DNA from: Lachnospiraceae bacterium
GTDB lineage: Bacteria > Bacillota_A > Clostridia > Lachnospirales > Lachnospiraceae
NCBI GenBank assembly: GCA_017542725.1
Contig: JAFXWR010000230.1
Location: forward strand, 1-9,659
Direction: 5' to 3'
DNA length: 9,659 nucleotides
The notes under the pieces were generated by a model. It made no database searches. It saw only the letters and a list, made by a program, of their open reading frames with translations, and had not been told where the DNA came from. The position numbers and the translations under genes are program-made. Positions 1-5,959 of the stretch are shown piece after piece (within the stretch, counting starts at the first letter, position 1; every line of letters begins with the position of its first letter).

Positions 1-601
1 AGTTTTTTAGAACTTCAAGAGTCATCAAAATGTAATTTGCACTTTCAAGATTAGTTGAGATGACTCTCTCACTATCACCATCAAGAAGAGGGAGTGCATA
101 AAGAAGACCAGAGATATACTGCGAACTAATATTTCCAGGTAGTTCAAAATGTCCAGCATTTATAGTACCTTTAGTGCTTATGCTGTATTTATCTTTATAA
201 AATGTTACATATTTAAAAATATTTTCATAAATATCAATTCCTCGCTCTATGAGCCTGTCGCTTCCTATAAAAGTTGTCTTGTCATATTTACTAAGTGCGA
301 TTGGTAAAAAAATTCTAAGAGTTGTGCCAGATTCTTGGCAGTCAAAGGTAGGATCGAAGTTTTTTGTGTACTCGTTTGAAAAACGAACTTCATGCTTTTC
401 AAATTCTCTAAAATGTTTTTTGCCATAGGCGTGGATGCAGTTTAAAGTTGCAACTATGTCGTTACTAAAATCGACATTTGAAATTACACTTTCATCATCT
501 GAAAGAGATGCGGCAATCAAATATCGGTGAGCAAAACTTTTGCTAGGTCTTGCAACTAAGTCACCATGTAATTTATCGATTTTTTTAATTTGTACATTCA
601 T
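1..601 (-). CDS. aroA: EPSP synthase (3-phosphoshikimate 1-carboxyvinyltransferase), 5' part only
   Basis: The enzyme transfers the enolpyruvyl group of phosphoenolpyruvate to shikimate-3-phosphate, the sixth step of the cytosolic shikimate pathway. The 200 N-terminal codons visible carry family hallmarks: PSKSFAHR at residues 19-26, matching the substrate-binding PSKS-x-x-HR motif; SGTTLR at 91-96, matching the N/S-AGTT-x-R loop; and a GNISSQY segment near residue 155, matching the GD-x-SSQ motif. The 3' end lies beyond the window; the family is usually about 420-430 aa. The start is the ATG at 601-599 because an in-frame TAA lies two codons upstream. There is no Shine-Dalgarno sequence, and a promoter ends about 11 nt upstream, so the transcript may be almost leaderless. 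The gene is separated from the aroE-aroK fusion by the whole accessory segment, yet keeps its own promoter. The family call is secure. Confidence 0.95.
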   Translation of the reverse strand, partial: MNVQIKKIDKLHGDLVARPSKSFAHRYLIAASLSDDESVISNVDFSNDIVATLNCIHAYGKKHFREFEKHEVRFSNEYTKNFDPTFDCQESGTTLRIFLPIALSKYDKTTFIGSDRLIERGIDIYENIFKYVTFYKDKYSISTKGTINAGHFELPGNISSQYISGLLYALPLLDGDSERVISTNLESANYILMTLEVLKN

Positions 602-609
602 AATTTATG

Positions 610-640
610 ATTATAATAACAAATTCTATGGATATGTCAA
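610..640 (-). promoter_or_regulatory. Promoter of aroA
   Basis: On the minus strand a perfect TTGACA (640-635) is followed by TATTAT (618-613) with a 16-nt spacer; an overlapping TATAAT (615-610) gives a 19-nt spacer. Either -10 places transcription start only a few bases before the aroA ATG. The promoter lies back to back with the transporter promoter. Confidence 0.7.
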
Positions 641-693
641 GGATGAAGTTAAGAATGAAAATAGCTCTTGCGCTATCCATTTTTTGCTGAAAG

Positions 694-702
694 TGGTATA
701 AT
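694..702 (+). promoter_or_regulatory. Extended -10 promoter of the transporter operon
   Basis: TGGTATAAT is a consensus extended -10 (TG-N-TATAAT) that lies 30 nt upstream of the TTG start. No good -35 box stands at the usual distance, which fits an extended -10 promoter. The same TGGTAT(A/T)AT core recurs in three other promoters in this window. Confidence 0.6.
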
Positions 703-732
703 AAAATCGTTTTATTAATATTGGAGGTTATT

Positions 733-1698
733 TTGCAAAATACTATTTGGTTATTTTTTACATTTATGGCGATATTGTTGTGGTCAGCAACAAGTTTGCT
801 TTATAAAGCAGGAATTTATGATAACAAAGAGGAGAATATTTGTTTAAAATATTCTGTTTGTGTAGGCATAGTGTTTTTTGTAATAGCATTTCTTCATTTA
901 ATTATACGAAATGAAAGTTATTCTATTTGGGAAAGTGCTATAAGATATTGGCCTATGACTTTATTTGGTCCTATATATGCTATTGTAAATACTGTTTCTT
1001 TTAATGGATATATTTATAATGAAGCAACAGTAGAGTCTCCTGTAGAAGGAATTAGTGGAGGTGTATCTACTATACTTCTTATAATTGTATATCTTTCACT
1101 TGGAAGAGTAGATTCTATCTTTGAAATATTAACGCCTTTAAGGACTATCGGAATTTTATTGATACTATTAAGTATAATTATGCTATCAATAATCCGAAAT
1201 AGAGAAAATCGCAATAAACCTAAATATAGAAATATAGCTTGGATGAGCCGAGGTTTAGGAACATTAATATTTCCGGTATTATTTTCCATTATAGATGCTT
1301 TGGAAACTATAGTTACAGGAGTATGTCTAGATTCAACATATGGATTTAATATGCCAGAGGGAGATAGCATTATAATTGTTGGAATGGAATATGCGATATT
1401 TGCTCTTGGATGCTATATATACATCTATTTAAAAGAGAAGAAGGTATATAATCCATTTAGTAAAAGAAGTATACCACGAATATTTGGTGCACTCACTGAT
1501 AATATTGGAATAGTTTTTTATAGTTATGCAATGGCTATAAATTCAGTTTCAACCGATCCTCTGCTTGCTGTATATCCAGTTTTTGTTATGATTGGAGGAA
1601 AAGTTTTCATGAAAGAAAAAGTTAGCACGATACAATATATATATTTATTAGGTATTGTTTTGGGAAGTATAATAGTTGTATTAGGAACAGTTTTTTAA
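733..1698 (+). CDS. DMT-superfamily (EamA-type) permease
   Basis: Predicted inner-membrane transporter of the drug/metabolite transporter superfamily; the substrate cannot be read from sequence. The 321-aa protein is almost entirely hydrophobic helices, about ten, arranged as two EamA-like halves. The first half starts with LLWSATSLLYKAG. The second ends with a typical EamA tail: a PLLAVYPVFVMIGGKVFMKEK loop followed by the last helix. I place the start at the TTG at 733 because GGAGG at 723-727 stands 5 nt before it. An upstream in-frame TTG at 721 would overlap that ribosome binding site. The stop codon TAA abuts the ATG of the MATE gene with no gap, so the two are surely cotranscribed and probably coupled. 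One possibility is that the pair handles a common small molecule in opposite directions or in sequence, but that is inference. Confidence 0.85.
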   Translation: MQNTIWLFFTFMAILLWSATSLLYKAGIYDNKEENICLKYSVCVGIVFFVIAFLHLIIRNESYSIWESAIRYWPMTLFGPIYAIVNTVSFNGYIYNEATVESPVEGISGGVSTILLIIVYLSLGRVDSIFEILTPLRTIGILLILLSIIMLSIIRNRENRNKPKYRNIAWMSRGLGTLIFPVLFSIIDALETIVTGVCLDSTYGFNMPEGDSIIIVGMEYAIFALGCYIYIYLKEKKVYNPFSKRSIPRIFGALTDNIGIVFYSYAMAINSVSTDPLLAVYPVFVMIGGKVFMKEKVSTIQYIYLLGIVLGSIIVVLGTVF

Positions 1699-3423
1699 AT
1701 GAAGAGTAATCAAACATTAATGTCAAAAAAATTTCACTCTATGTTGTTGGGCGGAACTTTAACATGGATGGTGGTTTCTTTTCTTTTGTTATTAGATTCT
1801 ATTGTTGCAGGAATTGTTATAGGTTCTGATGCGGTTGCAGGAATTACACTTGTGACACCAGTCTATTCTCTTTCTGCTTTTTTTGGTTCCATGTTTTCTA
1901 TAGGCGTGTCGGTTTTATATGCAAGAGAGATGGGAAGATTCAACAAAGAAAAAGCCGATCAAATTTTTGGAACTGGTTTTTTTATGTCTATTGGTATAGG
2001 TGGCATTTTATTTATTCTTATTAATATATTTGGAGAAAAATATTTATGTAGTTATTCTCCACCTGAAGAAGTCTTAATTCAAGCAAGGGGATATTTGTAT
2101 TGGATGCGTTTTACAATTCTAATTATTCCTATACAAACTTTTATTGGTGCTATGGTACTTAGTGACGGGGATGAAAATACCTCTAGTATTGCAGATGTTG
2201 TACAAGGCGTTGGAAATACTATATTATCAATTGCTCTTGGAAAAATGATTGGCATTCGTGGTATTGGCTTAGCTTCATTTTTGTTTTATGTTATTTCGGT
2301 TTTAATTCTATTAACTCATTTTATAAAAAAGAGTAATTCTCTTCGTATAAACTTATATTTTTCATTTGGTATTTTGAAGAAAATAATTACTCATAGTATT
2401 ATTGATTCTAGCTCTTATCTCTTTCTTTCAATTTTTTCAGTTTTTATAAATGCATTTGTTAGTACTATGTATGGTCCAGAGTATCTGATTTTAGCATCAG
2501 TTATAATACTCTGCAGAGAATTTCAAGTACTTTTTGATGGTATCGGGGAAGCGGCCAACCCGGTTTTTGGTGTTTATGTAAGCGAAAGGAACCATATAGG
2601 GATACGCGCGACCTATACTTTGGCAAAGAAAGCTGCAATCATAGAAGGAATAGGTGTAACGACATTTTTAATGTTTGTTGCACCTTTTGCGCCACAGGTA
2701 TTAAACGTTACAAATCCGACGCTCGCTCAATGGATTATTGTTAGCGTAAGAATAATTTCATTAAATTCTTTGTTTATTAGTATTTTATATTTACTTACTT
2801 CTTATTATTTAGTTATTGAGCAGATTGCTTTGGGATTGATGGTTTGTATATTGCGAGATGTGGGCTTGAGTGTCATACTTGTTATTATTTTAGGTGGTGT
2901 GTTAAATATCACAGGTATGCTTGTAGGAATTACCATAGCACCTGCTATAGCTTATGCTAGTTTGTTAATTTATATTTTTTTACGTTGTGGTAGAAAAGAT
3001 TGTCCACTACTTCTTTCTAGAGTTCAAGAATTTAAAAACTATTATTTTTTTAATATTATCGTCAAGAAAGAAGAGATTGTATCAATGCAAAGAAAAATCG
3101 AAACGGTTTTAAAAGAAAACAATATAGATAAGTGGATTATCGGACAAGTGACATTATTGCTTGAAGAAATTTATGTTTTAATATTAGAAATGAATAATAA
3201 TGTAGATGTTCTTGCTGAATGCACAGTATTTTTGCATCCTGATGGCATTCAAATTATCTCAAAGGATGATGGCGTTTTATTTGATATAGCAGACGAAAGA
3301 ATCAATACTAAATCTCTTTCGGCCTATACCATATCTATGTATTTAGAAAAAAGAAAATTTGAAAATCATAACTTAACGACTATGAGCTTTAACCGCAATT
3401 CATTTTTTATTAAATATAAATAA
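1699..3423 (+). CDS. MATE-family exporter with C-terminal HATPase (RsbW-like) domain
   Basis: Residues 1 to about 430 are a MATE-type multidrug/organic-cation antiporter of about 12 hydrophobic helices. Family-like features include the first-helix pattern ending in LDSIVAGIVIG and the central SDGDENTSSIADVVQGVGNT loop, the usual end of the first bundle. A soluble tail of roughly 130 residues follows, from about VQEFKNYY onward. It resembles a histidine-kinase-type ATP-binding fold of the anti-sigma (RsbW) class: an acidic LLLEEIYVLILEMN helix near residue 490 as N-box and a KDDG turn near 522 as G1 box. Most MATE proteins are about 450 aa, so at 574 aa this is a fusion. The ATG directly follows the permease stop. 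Only a poorly spaced AGGA (1682-1685) precedes it, which suggests translational coupling. The MATE call is firm; the tail domain is likely but less certain. Confidence 0.85.
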   Translation: MKSNQTLMSKKFHSMLLGGTLTWMVVSFLLLLDSIVAGIVIGSDAVAGITLVTPVYSLSAFFGSMFSIGVSVLYAREMGRFNKEKADQIFGTGFFMSIGIGGILFILINIFGEKYLCSYSPPEEVLIQARGYLYWMRFTILIIPIQTFIGAMVLSDGDENTSSIADVVQGVGNTILSIALGKMIGIRGIGLASFLFYVISVLILLTHFIKKSNSLRINLYFSFGILKKIITHSIIDSSSYLFLSIFSVFINAFVSTMYGPEYLILASVIILCREFQVLFDGIGEAANPVFGVYVSERNHIGIRATYTLAKKAAIIEGIGVTTFLMFVAPFAPQVLNVTNPTLAQWIIVSVRIISLNSLFISILYLLTSYYLVIEQIALGLMVCILRDVGLSVILVIILGGVLNITGMLVGITIAPAIAYASLLIYIFLRCGRKDCPLLLSRVQEFKNYYFFNIIVKKEEIVSMQRKIETVLKENNIDKWIIGQVTLLLEEIYVLILEMNNNVDVLAECTVFLHPDGIQIISKDDGVLFDIADERINTKSLSAYTISMYLEKRKFENHNLTTMSFNRNSFFIKYK

Positions 3424-3447
3424 AAACACTTTAGCAAAAGAAATATA

Positions 3448-3478
3448 AGTTAAACATGCACTTCAAGATTTATGAAAA
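3448..3478 (+). pseudogene. Vestigial 3' fragment of a relE/parE-like toxin gene (direct repeat copy 1)
   Basis: This 31-bp segment matches 29 of 31 bases at 4183-4213 inside the intact toxin gene. It still encodes VKHALQDL, but the next codon is TGA where the intact gene has AGA. The preceding in-frame codon is TAA, so nothing is expressed. Similarity fades on both sides. It is best read as the scar of a second, related toxin gene or of a decayed tandem duplication. Confidence 0.7.
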
Positions 3479-3515
3479 AACATAACAAATTTGTCATATA
3501 ACGAGAAACTAGATA

Positions 3516-3543
3516 TTGACTTATAAATGAAATTTGGTATAAT
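3516..3543 (+). promoter_or_regulatory. Strong sigma-A promoter of the small RNA
   Basis: TTGACT at 3516-3521 and TATAAT at 3538-3543 are separated by 16 nt, and the -10 is preceded by TTTGG. This is among the best promoters in the window, and it drives a unit with no open reading frame before the terminator at 3589-3614. Confidence 0.75.
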
Positions 3544-3549
3544 ATAGGT

Positions 3550-3614
3550 ACTTGAGCTGGTACTTAGTACCCAGGTTCAACCGTAGTGGGCGGGGAGACT
3601 CTCCGCCGTTTTTT
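3550..3614 (+). ncRNA. Candidate short structured RNA of about 65 nt
   Basis: A strong promoter is followed almost at once by dense secondary structure and a GC-rich terminator, with no start codon between them. The first hairpin pairs TTGA (3552-3555) with TCAA (3577-3580) and CTGG (3557-3560) with CCAG (3571-3574). TAC (3561-3563) pairs with GTA (3567-3569) around a TTA loop, with one bulged C at 3570. A short single-stranded ACCGTAGTG links it to the terminator hairpin. The size and the hairpin-plus-terminator layout resemble antisense antitoxin RNAs of type I modules such as the Fst/par family. I found no small hydrophobic peptide gene on the opposite strand next to it, so that family assignment is only a guess. 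It could be an orphan antitoxin RNA or a regulatory RNA of another kind. Confidence 0.6.
3589..3614 (+). terminator. Rho-independent terminator of the small RNA
   Basis: GGCGGGGA (3589-3596) pairs with TCTCCGCC (3600-3607), with one G-U pair and a 3-nt loop, followed by a run of six T at 3609-3614. The stem is very GC-rich for this DNA. Confidence 0.85.
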
Positions 3615-3672
3615 ATTTAAGGACAAGTATGAAAGAGATTAGATTAGGGACATTATCCGGTCTCGTTTTTTA

Positions 3673-3701
3673 TTGATAATAATAGATATTTTTTGTATAA
3701 T
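3673..3701 (+). promoter_or_regulatory. Promoter of the toxin-antitoxin operon
   Basis: TTGATA (3673-3678) and TATAAT (3696-3701) are separated by the ideal 17 nt. Transcription would start near 3708, leaving a leader of about 57 nt before the antitoxin ATG. No clear palindromic operator overlaps it. Confidence 0.7.
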
Positions 3702-3764
3702 ATAGTTATTGGTTTTAAATAATTAAAATGTTTTTTGTTAAAGTAATAAAGGAGGTTCGTGATT

Positions 3765-3926
3765 ATGAGCATATCAGACGTTGTAGAACAAGCAAAAGAT
3801 GTGACTGATATAAATAAAGAAATATGCGAAAGCTTTGATAAAACTAAAAATGAAAAAGGTATTAATGTTGATGAATTTTTTAGTGATTTATTAAAGGAAA
3901 AGAACCTATGGAAACATATGAAGTAG
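3765..3926 (+). CDS. Putative antitoxin of the RelE/ParE-type module (53 aa)
   Basis: A 53-codon gene begins with MSISDVVEQAKDV and ends just inside the toxin gene, overlapping it by 19 nt (3908-3926). An excellent ribosome binding site, AAAGGAGG at 3748-3754, stands about 10 nt before the ATG. Position and overlap are the classic antitoxin-before-toxin layout, and the product is small and acidic with many D/E residues, as expected of a partner for a basic toxin. It shows no obvious ribbon-helix-helix, HTH or Phd-type DNA-binding segment and is shorter than the usual 70-95 aa. It may therefore be a neutralising domain only, leaving autoregulation unexplained. The antitoxin role is inferred from context, not from recognised homology. 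Confidence 0.65.
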   Translation: MSISDVVEQAKDVTDINKEICESFDKTKNEKGINVDEFFSDLLKEKNLWKHMK

Positions 3927-4231
3927 TAGTTCTTTCTGATGCACAAGCGGATATTGAAAATATTGCCAACTATATTGTAGAGAATTATAAAAATGAAAAA
4001 TTAGCTTTTGCATTAATAGTTGAATTGTGGGCGAAAATAAGAACTCTAGATTTTATGCCAGATAGGTATAGTGTTGATGAAGAACCTGAATTACAAAAGC
4101 GAGGTATAAGACACATACGGCATAAGCAATATACGATTTATTATTTCATAGAAGAAGAGAACAAAAAAGTTAAGGTAGTAAGAGTTAAACATGCACTTCA
4201 GGATTTAAGAAAATTTTTCGGATTAGATTGA
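3908..4231 (+). CDS. RelE/ParE-family toxin (type II toxin-antitoxin)
   Basis: The 107-aa product has the RelE/ParE fold signature: an N-terminal strand VVVLSDAQADIENIANYI leading into two helices, a LDFMPDRY turn near residues 48-55, RHIRHKQYTIYYFIEEE strands and a final VKVVRVKHALQDLRKF segment. Members either cleave mRNA on the ribosome (RelE) or poison gyrase (ParE); the sequence does not decide which. Basic and aromatic residues in the R-x-I-R-H-K-x-Y-x-I-Y-Y strand are those usually conserved in the group. The ATG lies within the antitoxin reading frame, so translation is coupled; AAAGGA at 3894-3899 stands 8 nt before it. Length is normal and the frame is intact. A strong terminator follows 10 nt after the stop. 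Its 3' end is duplicated at 3448-3478. Confidence 0.88.
   Translation: METYEVVVLSDAQADIENIANYIVENYKNEKLAFALIVELWAKIRTLDFMPDRYSVDEEPELQKRGIRHIRHKQYTIYYFIEEENKKVKVVRVKHALQDLRKFFGLD
4183..4213 (+). repeat. Direct repeat copy 2, inside the toxin gene
   Basis: This is the partner of the vestige at 3448-3478, with 29 of 31 bases identical and the same orientation, 735 bp apart. Recombination between the copies would remove the small RNA, the antitoxin and nearly all of the toxin. Confidence 0.75.
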
Positions 4232-4241
4232 AGTAGTTGAT

Positions 4242-4278
4242 AAAAAAGTCAGTATGCCGAGGGCATGGTGGCTTTTTT
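4242..4278 (+). terminator. Rho-independent terminator of the toxin-antitoxin operon
   Basis: AAAAAAGTCA (4242-4251) pairs with TGGCTTTTTT (4269-4278), and an inner stem ATGCC (4254-4258) pairs with GGCAT (4262-4266) around a GAG loop. The A-run and T-run make it able to work on both strands. Confidence 0.8.
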
Positions 4279-4312
4279 AGTATAGGGAGAACTAAATTTT
4301 AGTAGAAATTAG

Positions 4313-4459
4313 GTGCTTGAAACCTACATAAACGACCTGAAAGCAAGCAAAAACAAGATAACTGATTTCGACGAAGGGTTATTTTATGCACTGGTGGATA
4401 GGGTCAAAGTCAACAAAAACGATATAACAATAATAAGGAAAGATGGGACTGAAAGTTAA
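4313..4459 (+). pseudogene. C-terminal remnant of a serine recombinase
   Basis: The 48 codons after an in-frame TAG (4310-4312) encode a piece ending in LVDRVKVNKNDITIIRKDGTES. This pattern (helix, acidic DEGLF, LVD-x-V-x-V, then I/F-x-x-KDGTE) is the usual C-terminus of the resolvase/invertase-type large serine recombinases of Bacillota mobile elements. The catalytic serine domain and the recombinase domain are missing altogether. The frame upstream is closed by stops at 4310 and 4283, and no start codon or ribosome binding site serves the fragment. It marks this spot as the edge of a former mobile element whose body has been lost. Confidence 0.65.
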
Positions 4460-4479
4460 TGGGAGGTCTCATTTTTTTT
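4444..4479 (+). terminator. Terminator at the end of the recombinase remnant
   Basis: TGGGAC (4444-4449) pairs with GTCTCA (4466-4471), one G-U pair included, around a 16-nt loop, and eight T follow at 4472-4479. The hairpin covers the remnant's stop codon, as is common for recombinase genes. Confidence 0.5.
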
Positions 4480-4510
4480 ATTTTTGAAATTTATATTTTA
4501 TCAGAACACA

Positions 4511-4528
4511 ATACATGGTATAATGTAT
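4511..4528 (+). promoter_or_regulatory. Extended -10 promoter with overlapping palindrome, upstream of the regulator gene
   Basis: ATACAT (4511-4516) and ATGTAT (4523-4528) form a perfect inverted repeat with 6 bases between. The extended -10 TGGTATAAT (4516-4524) sits inside it. A repressor bound here would block RNA polymerase, and the first gene downstream encodes a winged-helix protein, so autoregulation is plausible. The -35 region is poor. Confidence 0.5.
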
Positions 4529-4548
4529 AAAAAATTATGAGGAATAAT

Positions 4549-5178
4549 ATGAAGAATGTCATAGTAACCGATACAGAAAATAATAAAAAAATATATTATA
4601 GTGATTATGACTGCTCAATTATGGTTTATGGATTAACAAAAAAGCAAATATCAATAATTAGTAAAAATGTTCCAAAAAACCTTAAGACAGTAATTACTAA
4701 AACAGATTGTTATTTGGATATTTTTGCACTGCCAATTGCGGAGTTTTATATCGTTGATAGTAAAAAGATTCCTGCTGAAGATATGGAAGTTTTTAATGAA
4801 CTATATGTTGAAACATTCTATAAAAATACAACATATTTTATATCTAAAGAAAAACGGCTAAAAAAACATCACAAGTTCTTTAAGGATGAGAAAGACTTTG
4901 AAAAGAACATATCATATGTTATATTAGGATTCATTAGTGAGCATAAAAAACGAGCTGCATTTTCAGAGCAAATTGCAAATGTGCTTTATGTATTAAAAAG
5001 AATTTTAGCAAAACCATATATAACTACAAAGAAAATTGCTGAAGAACTTGAGTTAAGCGAAAGAAGTGTCCAGAGATATATAGAAACATTAAACATTGCA
5101 GGCGAAGAAATATTTTATGACACCAAAAAACATGGATGGTATTTGTTTGATGGGGAGTCGTATTTATTAAAAAAATGA
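4549..5178 (+). CDS. Winged-helix transcriptional regulator with unrecognised N-terminal domain
   Basis: The 209-aa protein ends in a helix-turn-helix of the HTH_11/DeoR type at about residues 150-205: KPYITTKKIAEELELSERSV is helix-turn-recognition helix, and GEEIFYDTKKHGWYLFD is the wing. The first 140 residues alternate strands and helices, with a hydrophobic strand FALPIAEFYIVDS in the middle. They look like an alpha/beta sensor or pseudo-receiver domain, but I do not recognise a family. I start at the ATG at 4549 because AGGA at 4539-4542 is 6 nt before it; the ATG at 4537 overlaps that site and has none of its own. It has its own promoter with an overlapping palindrome and heads an operon with a nuclease gene 32 nt downstream. 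It is likely the local regulator of the module. The DNA-binding call is good; the ligand is unknown. Confidence 0.75.
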   Translation: MKNVIVTDTENNKKIYYSDYDCSIMVYGLTKKQISIISKNVPKNLKTVITKTDCYLDIFALPIAEFYIVDSKKIPAEDMEVFNELYVETFYKNTTYFISKEKRLKKHHKFFKDEKDFEKNISYVILGFISEHKKRAAFSEQIANVLYVLKRILAKPYITTKKIAEELELSERSVQRYIETLNIAGEEIFYDTKKHGWYLFDGESYLLKK

Positions 5179-5210
5179 AATTAATAACACTAAGCAAGGA
5201 GGTTTGTGAA

Positions 5211-5936
5211 ATGAAAAAATATATATATCAAGAAATTAAAAATTGTGAATGGAAATATGATAATACAACTAAAAAAACAATAGATAAAGAAATCAGTGAT
5301 ATTTATAAAAAAAATATTTTTTATAGAGATGGATATTTAAAACAACATAAAAATGAATGCTTTAGTAAAAAAAGTGATTCGAACCGCAACGAAGAGTGGA
5401 TTTGCAAACTATCATATAAATTTCATCCGTATTTAAATAGTGAATTGGGTAAAATTATTGATTATCAAGTTCCGTTAAAATTACCTAAAAAGTGTATTCC
5501 GTTAAAAATGCAAAAAGAATATGACAAAATTAATAACGGAAGAGGAAAAATTGATTTGATTTCAAAAAATGATAAAACCAAAACTGTTTATCTTATTGAG
5601 GTTAAAGTATCAAAAAATTCTGAAAATCCTTGTAAAGCAGTCCTTGAGATATATACATATTATAATTTACTTGGCGGAAATAAAGAAATTAATAAGTTTT
5701 TAAATATAATAGGTTGTGCTGGATATACATGTAAGACGGCAATCTTATTTGAAAAGAGCAAAGACAATAAAAAAGAATCTAATTACGAAGGTAGATTCAA
5801 TAAAAATGTTGGAAATGTTATGAAACTGGCGAAATACTTTGGAGTTGAATGTTACAACTTTGAAGTTGAAGAAGTTGAAGAAAGTAAATTCTTTATAAAA
5901 AAAATTAGTAATGCTTTGACAAAAAATATAAATTGA
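5211..5936 (+). CDS. PD-(D/E)XK-type nuclease
   Basis: Residues 110-132 read GRGKIDLI, then a ten-residue loop, then YLIEVKV. This is the PD-(D/E)XK metal-binding core, with catalytic D115, E130 and K132. The following helix AVLEIYTYYNLL, with E146, matches the helix that packs behind the active site. E62, in NEEW, may be the acidic residue from the first core helix. The protein is 241 aa, lysine-rich and soluble, with no recognisable DNA-binding domain. The substrate (DNA, RNA, invader or host) is unknown. The start is the ATG at 5211, because a perfect AAGGAGG (5196-5202) stands 8 nt upstream. A longer frame from 5175 would overlap the regulator stop and has no ribosome binding site. Such nucleases are common effectors of restriction and abortive-infection systems. 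The fold call is likely; the biological role is inference. Confidence 0.7.
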   Translation: MKKYIYQEIKNCEWKYDNTTKKTIDKEISDIYKKNIFYRDGYLKQHKNECFSKKSDSNRNEEWICKLSYKFHPYLNSELGKIIDYQVPLKLPKKCIPLKMQKEYDKINNGRGKIDLISKNDKTKTVYLIEVKVSKNSENPCKAVLEIYTYYNLLGGNKEINKFLNIIGCAGYTCKTAILFEKSKDNKKESNYEGRFNKNVGNVMKLAKYFGVECYNFEVEEVEESKFFIKKISNALTKNIN

Positions 5937-5938
5937 TA

Positions 5939-5956
5939 ACGACACACTGTTGTCGT
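5939..5956. repeat. Inverted repeat just after the nuclease gene
   Basis: ACGACA (5939-5944) and TGTCGT (5951-5956) are perfect inverted arms around CACTGT, starting two bases after the nuclease stop. No T-run follows, so a factor-independent terminator is unlikely. It may be an operator or an mRNA 3' stabilising hairpin. Confidence 0.45.
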
Positions 5957-5959
5957 GCC

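Larger units (their letters stand above)
3424..3764 (+). other. 341-bp intergenic stretch holding a toxin-gene vestige and a small-RNA unit
   Basis: No protein gene is convincing here. From left to right it contains a 31-bp remnant of a relE-like 3' end, a strong promoter, a short structured RNA with terminator, and the promoter and ribosome binding site of the toxin-antitoxin operon. Each is listed separately. Confidence 0.7.
4232..4548 (+). other. 317-bp gap between toxin and regulator genes
   Basis: It holds the toxin operon terminator, a 48-codon serine recombinase remnant with a terminator-like hairpin over its end, and the promoter/operator region of the regulator gene. No intact gene is present. 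Confidence 0.7.

Noticed and set aside
661..690. Small hairpin ATAGC/GCTAT followed by TTTTTT upstream of the transporter promoter
   Set aside because: The stem is only 5 bp and no plus-strand gene ends before it, so a terminator there would have nothing to stop.
3629..3676. A 15-aa open frame (MKEIRLGTLSGLVFY) with an AAGGA upstream, after the small-RNA terminator
   Set aside because: It is too short, has no clear promoter of its own, runs into the -35 box of the next promoter and resembles no known peptide. It could be a leader or a gene remnant, but nothing supports it.
3615..3760. Possible Fst-type toxin peptide on the minus strand facing the small RNA
   Set aside because: The minus-strand frames here close after a few codons and none gives a short hydrophobic helix with a charged tail, so no type I toxin gene can be claimed.
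5175..5210. Upstream ATG for the PD-(D/E)XK nuclease overlapping the regulator stop (ATGA)
   Set aside because: The overlap looks like coupling, but this ATG has no ribosome binding site, while AAGGAGG stands at ideal distance before the ATG at 5211.
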